In this document: positions 51,585 to 59,176 of the stretch, piece after piece
Position numbering within the stretch: position 1 is the stretch's first letter
How the letters are laid out: the number at the start of each line of letters is the position of its first letter
From: JACRLW01 sp050181465
GTDB taxonomy: Bacteria > Planctomycetota > UBA1135 > UBA2386
NCBI GenBank assembly: GCA_050181465.1
Contig: JBFXDD010000012.1
Location: forward strand, 1-64,000
Reading direction: 5' to 3'
DNA: 64,000 nt
Translations under genes and position numbers: made by a program
The notes under the pieces: generated by a model
The model's input: only the letters and a program-made list of their open reading frames with translations
Databases searched by the model: none
Told to the model about the DNA's origin: nothing

Positions 51585-53059
51585 TGGCCGACGACCGGAT
51601 CGAGTGTTCGAACCCGAGCCCGCAAGCCGCACTGCGCGAGTGCGTGGACCAGTTCGCCGCCGAGTTCGTGGCCGGATTGATGGGCCATGAACTGCATGGC
51701 CCCACCTCACCGAAGCTCAAACAGCAACTTGCCGTAGTCGTGCGACGACTGCGGGACGCAATCGCCGAAGGCGCGGATTCGCCCCTCGAGATCCGGTTCT
51801 GCGATCGCCGGTTGCTCTGGGCCGACCAGGAGCTGCTCGCGGCGACTCTCCAGGGCGGCAAACTGGTCGACCTCGCGGCCGCTCGCCGCCTGTCCGCACT
51901 TCGCTTTGCGGTCGGTGTCGACGTGCACGCGTTCGCCGCACTCCTCGAGCTGCTGCTCGATGACCGGGCGAAGGATGCATTCCGTCCGCAGGCGATCGAG
52001 ATGGTGCTGCGCGCGCGCGGGGTGCGTGGGATCGAAGTCGTTCTCGGCAGCGCCGGGTCGAACGCGCAGGCGGGCGAGAAGCCGAAGCCGGCGGCACGCC
52101 CTGGAATCTCCCGCTATCAGGCTCTCGCCGGCGTGCTTCAATCCAGCCACGTGCGCGCCCACCGCGGCAACGAACTCGACCTCGACCAGGCACGCGGAAT
52201 CGTCGAGCGAACGGTCGCGCAAATGGGCAGCTCACCGAGCGACCTGCTCGCTCTCGCCGTCTACGACGACATCGATCGGTTCACCGTCGGTCACTCGGTG
52301 CGCGTCGCGCTGCTCGCACTTCAAGTCGCTCGTGCCGCCGGGGCAAGCGAGCGCGAGCTCCTCCTCGTGGGGACCTGCGGTCTGTTGCACGACATCGGCA
52401 AGAGCCAAGTGCCGCAGGAAGTGCTCTTCAAGCAGGGCCGACTCGACGACTCCGAGTGGGCCGCGATGGCGGAGCACCCGCGCCTCGGCGCAGAGATCTT
52501 GCTCGAACAACGCGGCATCGACCCCGCCGCCATCGGGGCAGCGTACTGCCACCACATGGCGCCGCTGGGACTCGGCTATCCACGCCCGCCGTTGCACTTC
52601 GAACCGAGTGGGATGAGCAAGCTGGTGCGGGTCTGCGACGTGTTCGAGGCGCTCACGGCCGTACGCCCGTACAAGCGCGAACTCACTCCCCTGGAGGCCC
52701 TGGCGATCATGCATCGCGAGGCGAAGGGATTCGACCCGGCCTGGTTCCGCTTCTTCGTCCAGACCATCGGCATCTATCCCATCGGCACCCGGGTGAGACT
52801 GACGACCGGTGAGCGCGCCCTGGTGGTCCGGCAGGGCTTGGTGATCGACCGGCCGGTGGTTCGACTGATCGAGAGCGGGGCCGAGGACGACTTGCCCGCC
52901 GAGAACGCGCGCGAACTGACCATTGGGGACTCGATCGAAGGACAGACGCACGGAATCGACGCGGTGATCCGTCGCAACGACGACGGCTCGGACTCCCAGA
53001 TGCGGAGCGCGACCCAGCACGCGTGCCTGCATCCGGACCACTCGCATTCGCACCGCTGA
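51581..53059 (+). CDS. HD-GYP-like domain protein with altered GYP motif
   Basis: A 492-aa cytoplasmic protein. An N-terminal helical region of about 210 aa of unknown type is followed by an HD-GYP-like domain (about 215-400). GHSVRVALLALQVARAAG and LLHDIGKSQVP carry the HD pair H270-D271, and later HPRLGAEILLEQ and HHMAPLGLGYP (H324, H325, G332-Y-P). The canonical HHExxDGxGYP is changed at the Glu and Asp (HHMAPLGLGYP), so c-di-GMP phosphodiesterase activity is uncertain. The C-terminal tail is rich in histidine (HPDHSHSHR). It probably works with the coupled upstream protein. Confidence 0.8.
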   Translation: MMADDRIECSNPSPQAALRECVDQFAAEFVAGLMGHELHGPTSPKLKQQLAVVVRRLRDAIAEGADSPLEIRFCDRRLLWADQELLAATLQGGKLVDLAAARRLSALRFAVGVDVHAFAALLELLLDDRAKDAFRPQAIEMVLRARGVRGIEVVLGSAGSNAQAGEKPKPAARPGISRYQALAGVLQSSHVRAHRGNELDLDQARGIVERTVAQMGSSPSDLLALAVYDDIDRFTVGHSVRVALLALQVARAAGASERELLLVGTCGLLHDIGKSQVPQEVLFKQGRLDDSEWAAMAEHPRLGAEILLEQRGIDPAAIGAAYCHHMAPLGLGYPRPPLHFEPSGMSKLVRVCDVFEALTAVRPYKRELTPLEALAIMHREAKGFDPAWFRFFVQTIGIYPIGTRVRLTTGERALVVRQGLVIDRPVVRLIESGAEDDLPAENARELTIGDSIEGQTHGIDAVIRRNDDGSDSQMRSATQHACLHPDHSHSHR

Positions 53060-53070
53060 CGGCCGGTTGC

Positions 53071-53254
53071 CGAACCTGGACTCCTCGTGACCGTCGTCGC
53101 GGGATCGACGCGGATCGATGCCCCGGAAGGAGCAGCGTAGGGCAACGACCGAGTCGTAGCCGTGGCCAAGCTGCCAGGGAGGAGTCGACGCGGCGACGCC
53201 GACGGGCGCGAGTTGCGGCGATCGCAGCCGACGTTCGCGAACAGTCCGAGCCAG
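53071..53254 (-). repeat. Decayed full-length copy of the 180-bp element
   Basis: Exactly 184 bp align end to end with the family in inverted orientation. The borders are CGAA and CCAG, no longer CTAG. The ends (CCTGGACTCCTCGTGACCG ... CGACGTTCGCGAACAGTCCG) and the internal GGAAGGAGCAGCGTAG and GCTGCCAGGGAGGAGTCGACG are still recognisable, but the central stem is disrupted. It lies between the HD-GYP-like and ClC genes. Confidence 0.75.
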
Positions 53255-53348
53255 TCTGCGGTTGACGGGGACGGCTCCTGGTCGAATCCTCTCGCCGTTG
53301 CGCCCGCCGTGTCGGTGAGCGATCCCTTCCCCGTCTCCCCTGCTCAGG

Positions 53349-55400
53349 ATGACCGAGCGCCGCGGGCTCAGTCTCGATTCCGCTTGGATCTATCTGCAAG
53401 CGGCCGCCATCGGCCTCTTCGGCGGATGGCTGGGCGTCGCGTTCCGACTCGGAATCGATTGGCTCCAACTGCGCCTGATGGGCAAGGGGGCACCGGTCGA
53501 CGTGCGCCTCGCCCCCTACGAGAGCGTACTGTTCCCGATCCTGGGGGCGGTACTCGCCGCGGCTTGCCTCCGCGCGATCGGCAATCGCCGCGGACCGTTC
53601 GGGATCAGCGACACCGTTGAGTTGGCAGCAACCCGACGCGGCCACCTGAGCGTGAAGGACTCGTTGTTCCAGATCGCGTCCTCGGGTTTCACGATCGCGA
53701 GCGGCGGCAGCATCGGCCGGGAGGGTGCGAACTCGCAGTTCGGCGTCACGATCGCCGCGGTGCTGGGTCGGCTCGTGCCGAACTCGCCGCGCTCGCGCAC
53801 CGTGCTTCTGGGTTGCGGAATCGCCGCGGGAATGGCGAGCGCCTACAAGGCACCCATCGCCGCCGCTCTCTTCGTGATGGAGGTCGTGCTGGGCAACTTC
53901 GCGATGGACGTCCTCGCCCCCATCGTCGTCGCATCGGTGATCTCCACTCTCGTGACACGCGCGGCGTTCAGCGACGACCCGCTCTACGATCTCGGCATCG
54001 GCGGTCAGCTCGAACTGACCGATTGGCGACTCGTGTTGTCCGCAGCCGTGCTCGGCGCGATGTGCGGAGTCGGCGGGATCGTGTTCCGGAAGTGTCTCGA
54101 TCTCGGCCGCCGCCTCTTCGACCGACTGCGCGGTCCGCTGGTCCTGCGCATGGTGCTCGGCGCTGCCTTCGTCGGCGTGATCGGAATCTGGTTTCCGGAA
54201 GTCTGGGGCAATGGTCAGGAGACGATCCAGGTACTCGCCGCTCCCGAACACCAACCGACACTCTTCGTTCTCGTCACGCTCACTTTCCTCAAGATCGCGA
54301 GCACCGCGATCACCGCCGGTTCGGGGGCACTCGGCGGTGTGTTCACGCCGAACCTCGTCGTCGGCGCAGCGCTCGGCTCGGCGTTCGCGAGAGTCACCGA
54401 CACGTTGGTCCCCGGGGATCACCACACGCATTTCGCACTCGTAGGCATGGCCGGTCTCTGCGCGGCGACGGCTCACGCGCCGATCACCGCGATCCTCCTC
54501 GTGTTCGAGATGACGCGCGACTACGGCCTGATCCTCCCGCTGATGCTGTGCAGCATCCTCGCCAGCATCACGGCTCGCCTCATCGACCAGGACTCGATCT
54601 ACACCGCGCGCCTGCGCGCACGTGGACACGGCGTCGACCACGGACTCGAAGAACTCGCGATGCACACGAACTACGTGCGTGACGTCATGCGACGTGACGC
54701 CGCCAGCGTTCGCGAGACGGCGACGCTGGACGAGGTGCTCGACGTCTTCGGCAGCAAACGACACGACACGCTCTACGTCGTCGATGCGAAGGGCTCGCTC
54801 CTCGGGCAAGTCCTTCTGCACGACGTCAAGGCGTTCATCAACGATCCGACTCCGGGCACCGTCGTGATCGCCGCCGACCTCACCACCAACACGGAGGTCA
54901 CCACGCGGGATGAATCGCTGGCCGCGATCCTGGATCGTTTTCACGATCCGGATCTCGATGAGTTGCCGGTCGTTCGCTCACGGACGGACCCCGTCCTGGA
55001 AGGCCGTATCACTCGTCGCGATGTGGTCGCGACGTTCAGCGAAGAGGTGCTCGGTCAACGCAACATGCGGGCGAAGCTACGCGTCGACGGCAAGAAGGAG
55101 TCGCGCTGGCTCGAACTGCCGCCCGGCGCGAGGATCGAGCGCGTGCGCGTCCCGCCCGAATTGATCGACCGATCCTTGGGCTCGCTGGATCTACCCGTTC
55201 AACGATCCACGACCGTGCTGGTGGTCATCGAGACCGATGCCCTCGGGCGCGAGCGTCGCTCATTCCCGTCCGCCGAGATGATCCTGCGTGACGGCATGGA
55301 ACTGGTGGTGCTCGCACCGCAGGAAGTGCTGCGCGCGTGGTCGGCCAGCGCGAGCACCACGAAACACGGCGACGACGGACCGATCAGTTCAGCGCCGTAA
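53349..55400 (+). CDS. ClC-family chloride channel/transporter with CBS and C-terminal regulatory domains
   Basis: A 683-aa protein. About ten to twelve membrane helices span residues 15-420. The ion-path motifs are GSIGREGANSQFG with the gating glutamate E125 (usual GREGP changed to GREGA) and GSGALGGVFTPNLVVGAALG (GxFxP). Two CBS domains follow (about 440-560, TNYVRDVMRRDAASVRET... and TTRDESLAAILDRFHDPDLDELPVV). A C-terminal TrkA-C-like domain (about 590-670) ends in DGMELVVLAPQE. It moves chloride or other anions, gated through the cytoplasmic domains. The start is ATG 53349. Its last 17 bp overlap the 3' end of the convergent lipoprotein gene. Confidence 0.9.
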   Translation: MTERRGLSLDSAWIYLQAAAIGLFGGWLGVAFRLGIDWLQLRLMGKGAPVDVRLAPYESVLFPILGAVLAAACLRAIGNRRGPFGISDTVELAATRRGHLSVKDSLFQIASSGFTIASGGSIGREGANSQFGVTIAAVLGRLVPNSPRSRTVLLGCGIAAGMASAYKAPIAAALFVMEVVLGNFAMDVLAPIVVASVISTLVTRAAFSDDPLYDLGIGGQLELTDWRLVLSAAVLGAMCGVGGIVFRKCLDLGRRLFDRLRGPLVLRMVLGAAFVGVIGIWFPEVWGNGQETIQVLAAPEHQPTLFVLVTLTFLKIASTAITAGSGALGGVFTPNLVVGAALGSAFARVTDTLVPGDHHTHFALVGMAGLCAATAHAPITAILLVFEMTRDYGLILPLMLCSILASITARLIDQDSIYTARLRARGHGVDHGLEELAMHTNYVRDVMRRDAASVRETATLDEVLDVFGSKRHDTLYVVDAKGSLLGQVLLHDVKAFINDPTPGTVVIAADLTTNTEVTTRDESLAAILDRFHDPDLDELPVVRSRTDPVLEGRITRRDVVATFSEEVLGQRNMRAKLRVDGKKESRWLELPPGARIERVRVPPELIDRSLGSLDLPVQRSTTVLVVIETDALGRERRSFPSAEMILRDGMELVVLAPQEVLRAWSASASTTKHGDDGPISSAP

Positions 55401-56031
55401 CCACCAAGTCGTCGAAGGAGGTAGCGGCATCCGCCTTCGTCCAGAGCCCGACGTGGCCCGCCCCGCTGAACGTGGCGTCGGTGTGATCGAGCAAGGCCTT
55501 GCCGTCGAAAGCGACCGTCATTCGCCCACCGCGCACTTCCACCACGAGGTCGTGCCAACCGGGAGTTGCCGTCACCTTCGCCGACGCGAACTGAGTCCGC
55601 ACGCCGCGCTCGACCTTGTAGAGCCGCACGTTGTCCTCGAGCGGGTTCCAGCGCGTGATGTAGTAGTCGGTCGGTCCACGTCCGCGCCAGAACACGCCGC
55701 CGCCCTGATCCTCTTCGCCTCCGTCCGCCCGCACCCGCACCGCGATCCGCAGGTCGGCCGGCAGCACGGCGTCACTCATCAGCAGGTTGTAGGTATCGCC
55801 CTCGTTCTCGACCTGCGTGAGCCTGATGCACTTGCCGGCACCGTCTTCGGCCACCACCCAAGTTCCGAGCTTCCGTCGGGAGTTGGTCTCCGTGGCATGA
55901 AAGCCAATCGGCAGCTCACCGACGGCCGCGGAATCGAAGTCCACGTTCAGATCGCTGACCGACGGCGCACTGGAGCCGATGCCGCACGCAGGCAGCGCGA
56001 ACAAGACAGACAGAATCGCAATGGTTCGCAT
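55384..56031 (-). CDS. Lipoprotein with LamG/3-keto-disaccharide-hydrolase-like domain
   Basis: A 215-aa protein with a lipoprotein signal (MRTIAILSVLFALPACG, lipobox LPAC-G) and a single beta-sandwich domain. YYITRWNPLEDNVRLYKVERG, GWHDLVVEVRGGRMTVAFDGKALLDH and GHVGLWTKADAATSFDDLVV give the pattern of the DUF1080/LamG-like family. The same kind of domain occurs inside the 1019-aa protein at 1.6-4.7 kb. Some family members act on glycosides; others only bind sugars. The start is ATG 56031. Confidence 0.82.
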   Translation of the reverse strand: MRTIAILSVLFALPACGIGSSAPSVSDLNVDFDSAAVGELPIGFHATETNSRRKLGTWVVAEDGAGKCIRLTQVENEGDTYNLLMSDAVLPADLRIAVRVRADGGEEDQGGGVFWRGRGPTDYYITRWNPLEDNVRLYKVERGVRTQFASAKVTATPGWHDLVVEVRGGRMTVAFDGKALLDHTDATFSGAGHVGLWTKADAATSFDDLVVTALN

Positions 56032-56108
56032 GACTCCGGGATGATCGCGGCTGACCGCACGAATTGCGAGGCGATGGCGCTCGGCCGCGAAACCGTCACA
56101 ATGACTCG

Positions 56109-58202
56109 ATGCTCGTCACGCGCTTTGCCCTCACCTGTCTGGCCACTGCCGTTGCACTCGCGCCGATCCGCGCTCAGGACGGCCCTCGGAAGACCTCGCC
56201 GATCGAGACACTCGCGCTCGGAAGCGGAATCGACTGGATCGCCGACCCGGAGATCCATGTCGACGGGCGTCGCCCCGAACGCCGCTTGCGACAGCCCGTC
56301 GATCGCAATGGCTTGATCGACGAAGCCGTGGCCAAGGCGAGCGAGAGCGGACGATCGGTGCTGTGGTACGTGCCCAGGATCGTCGAGAAGTCAAAGGGCG
56401 GCGTGCAGATGTATCGCGCACCGATCCTCGACAACTACGCAATGCAGTTGCTCTTCGAGGACCAAGATCTCGTAGACCTCGTGCGAACACGATTCGTCGC
56501 CGCGCGAGTGAGTCTCGACGAGACGTTGGCGGCACGCTTCGACCTGCGACCGCTGGAGTGCGTCGAGCCGATGCTCGTCGTTCTCGACTCGGAAGGGCGG
56601 CGCCGGCACGTGATTCGAGCGATCCGAACCTTCGACGCTCACTGGTTCGTCGAGATCTTGAGGACTGCGCTTGCCGGCCTATCGAGCAACTCGACCGAGC
56701 CCGCACCAGTCGATGCCGAGCAGGCGCTCGCCGAAGGACGTTATGGGCTCGCCGCGGAGCTCCTGGCGAAGCTGCCGGAGTCTTCGACGGCGCGCGGTCT
56801 CACCAATGCGCGATTGCAGCGTCGATTGCGTCGACCAGACACCGCTTTGGCAGCACTGGACCGATTGGCCGAGGCGAGCGACCTCGATCGATCGCTGCTG
56901 AGCGCCGAACGGAGCCGGGTGCTCCTGTTGGCAGGACGGGACACCGAGATCCCGGCTGAGTGGATCGACGCCGGTAGCCAAGCGCCGGCTGCGAATTACT
57001 GGATGGCGCTGGCCGCGCTACGTCGTGGCGAGGAAGCGCTCGCGGTGGAGTGGATGCAACGGATCGCGACGACCTGGCCGGACAGCCCCTTCGGTCGCCG
57101 TGCACACGCGAACGTGCTCATCGGCGACGACGAACGCCCCGTCGGCGGAACCTTCTGCGGCTTCGAGACGATGCGATGGCTGCCGGACATCGCATACTCG
57201 ATCGTTCCCAACGACACCGCTCGGCATTGGGTCGTGTCCGACCCCGCAGAGATCGCCGCGACCGCGATCGAGCACCTGCTGTCGCTCCAACGGGACGATG
57301 GCGGATTCAAGGACAGCCGCTACGCGTACTGGCCGTCGCCGAAGATCACCCCGAACGCATGGATTGCGATCACAGCACTCGCCGCAACGGCTCTCCTCGA
57401 GTTCCGTGAAGTCGCCCCCGAACGTATCCCGACCGATCGGATCGACAGCGCTCTGGCTCGGGCCGAGGACTACATGTTCAACCCCGATCACATGGCGCGC
57501 GGTGAGAACGAAGACGTCTATGCCGACACCTACCGCCTGCTGTATCTGGCCCGTCGCAGCGGTCACGTCGACTCGGCGGAACGCGCCAAGTTGGTCGAGA
57601 GGATGAACCTGATCATCGGCGAGGCCAAGGAGCGTCAGGATTCCCAGGGCTTCTTCGCCCACGAGTATGCCAATGCGTTCTGCACCGCGGCGATGATGTG
57701 GGGACTGCTGCGCGCTCAGGAAAGCGGCGCGACCGTACCGCCCGAGATGATGTCACGCGGAATCGCGGCTCTCGTCGCGGCGCGAGCCCCCGACGGCTCG
57801 TTCGGCTACAGTGGAACGCGTAAGTCGTCACTGAAGGATGCGAGCGAACGCATGCCGGTCTGCGAGGGCATCCTCTTTGCACTGAAGCAGAGCGACGACG
57901 AACGTCTCCGCTTCGCATTCGACAACTACTGGGAGAATCTGACGCGCATCGAGAAGGTGCGCCGCAACGACTTCCACAGCGACGGCGAGCTCGCCGGGTT
58001 CTTCTTCTACCACGGCCTGTTCCACGCGAGCGAGATCCTCGCTCGGTTGCCGGAATCTCTCGCGGGCGACGGCAAAGAACGAATGCGTGAGATTCTGGCT
58101 CGAGTCGCCGAGGTCGACGGTAGCTACCTCGACAGCCACGAGATCGGCCGCAGCTATGCGACCGCAATGGCCCTCTTGACGCTGCGAAACGTGATGGACT
58201 GA
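56109..58202 (+). CDS. Secreted thioredoxin-like / alpha-alpha toroid (terpene-cyclase-fold) protein
   Basis: A 697-aa protein with a signal peptide (LVTRFALTCLATAVALAPIRAQ). A thioredoxin-like domain (about 65-195) lacks CxxC and contains GRSVLWYVPRIVEKSKGG. A TPR-like helical part (about 210-340) follows. The C-terminal domain (about 380-695) has repeats such as AIEHLLSLQRDDGGFKDS and MSRGIAALVAARAPDGSFGYSG, typical of squalene-cyclase/prenyltransferase-type alpha-alpha toroids. No DxDD catalytic motif of class II cyclases is visible, so a binding or hydrolase-like role is more likely. ATG 56109 starts the signal peptide; the frame is open from 56064. Confidence 0.78.
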   Translation: MLVTRFALTCLATAVALAPIRAQDGPRKTSPIETLALGSGIDWIADPEIHVDGRRPERRLRQPVDRNGLIDEAVAKASESGRSVLWYVPRIVEKSKGGVQMYRAPILDNYAMQLLFEDQDLVDLVRTRFVAARVSLDETLAARFDLRPLECVEPMLVVLDSEGRRRHVIRAIRTFDAHWFVEILRTALAGLSSNSTEPAPVDAEQALAEGRYGLAAELLAKLPESSTARGLTNARLQRRLRRPDTALAALDRLAEASDLDRSLLSAERSRVLLLAGRDTEIPAEWIDAGSQAPAANYWMALAALRRGEEALAVEWMQRIATTWPDSPFGRRAHANVLIGDDERPVGGTFCGFETMRWLPDIAYSIVPNDTARHWVVSDPAEIAATAIEHLLSLQRDDGGFKDSRYAYWPSPKITPNAWIAITALAATALLEFREVAPERIPTDRIDSALARAEDYMFNPDHMARGENEDVYADTYRLLYLARRSGHVDSAERAKLVERMNLIIGEAKERQDSQGFFAHEYANAFCTAAMMWGLLRAQESGATVPPEMMSRGIAALVAARAPDGSFGYSGTRKSSLKDASERMPVCEGILFALKQSDDERLRFAFDNYWENLTRIEKVRRNDFHSDGELAGFFFYHGLFHASEILARLPESLAGDGKERMREILARVAEVDGSYLDSHEIGRSYATAMALLTLRNVMD

Positions 58203-58221
58203 GGCCGGGGACGCGACGAAC

Positions 58222-59172
58222 TCAGGGCTCGCGCACGGAGATGAGCCTCTCGACGGCGGCGCGCACCGGCCGTTCGCCGACCGCCGGCGCCGAGACGACG
58301 ACGAGCCGCACCAGGACGAGCCGCCCGGTACCATCACCGTCGATCTTCACTTCGAAGCCGTGTGGGTAGTTGGGCAACTCGTGCGCGTAGCGCGGGACCG
58401 GATCACTACCCGCCGACCCGTTCGACGCGACCATCAATCGCGAGCGCAAGAGCGGGTCGCGAACCAGCTCGTGAGCGGACGACGGGATCTTCGCTGGAGG
58501 CTGCATCCGAGGCGAACGACCACCGGCGAGCAGGTGGAAGAACGCATTCTCGACGACCGGCTCGTCTCTGCGCCATGCGAGCGGCACGCCCTGCGCGTGC
58601 AGTCCTGCGACGACCGCGCCGCGCTCGACCGCGTCAGGGATCGCCGCGATGTCTTCGACGCGCGCGATCGGCGCACTCGCCCACCGGTCGAGATCGAGGC
58701 GGTCGTTGTCGCGATGCAGGCAGTAGAGAACGAACTGGTAGCGGTCGATGCGCGCACGACGGTCGGCGACCCCGGTCGGCACTTCGATGGCCGGCAGAGT
58801 ACGAGCGATCAGCAGCATGTTGCCCGTCTCGCGAACGCCCATCGCATCGACATCGAAGAAGCCGCGCTCGGTAGCGATCGGAAGGACCGTGGACTGCGAC
58901 GGCGCCATCGGGCCGAGATCCAGCCACCCCAGCAGACGACGAGAGGTCGGCGACTCGGTGTAGACCCGCACCCCCGCCTCCAGGTCTTGCGACATCGCCT
59001 GAACCAACTTCTCGACCTTGTTGAGCGCTACCGATCGGCGCTCGGACCACCGCTGGCTCCGTGACAAGGAGATCAGCGACTGGGTGATCATCGCGGTCAA
59101 GCCGGTCACCACGACGAAGACGATCGCGGCTTCGAGCAACGTGAACCCGTCTTCTCGTGATCGCGATCTCAT
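58222..59172 (-). CDS. Prepilin-type N-methylation protein (pseudopilin-like)
   Basis: A 316-aa protein with a type IV prepilin leader: a short basic peptide, then the cleavage/methylation motif GFTLLEA and a hydrophobic helix (AIVFVVVTGLTAMITQSLISL). The rest is a globular domain of about 270 aa unlike standard pilins and of unknown role. Such PulJ-like minor pseudopilins belong to type II secretion or type IV pilus systems and are processed by a prepilin peptidase. The stop of the 1169-aa neighbour (59177) lies 4 bp beyond this gene's start region, so the larger gene is upstream and both are probably cotranscribed. Confidence 0.85.
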   Translation of the reverse strand: MRSRSREDGFTLLEAAIVFVVVTGLTAMITQSLISLSRSQRWSERRSVALNKVEKLVQAMSQDLEAGVRVYTESPTSRRLLGWLDLGPMAPSQSTVLPIATERGFFDVDAMGVRETGNMLLIARTLPAIEVPTGVADRRARIDRYQFVLYCLHRDNDRLDLDRWASAPIARVEDIAAIPDAVERGAVVAGLHAQGVPLAWRRDEPVVENAFFHLLAGGRSPRMQPPAKIPSSAHELVRDPLLRSRLMVASNGSAGSDPVPRYAHELPNYPHGFEVKIDGDGTGRLVLVRLVVVSAPAVGERPVRAAVERLISVREP

Positions 59173-59176
59173 GGGC

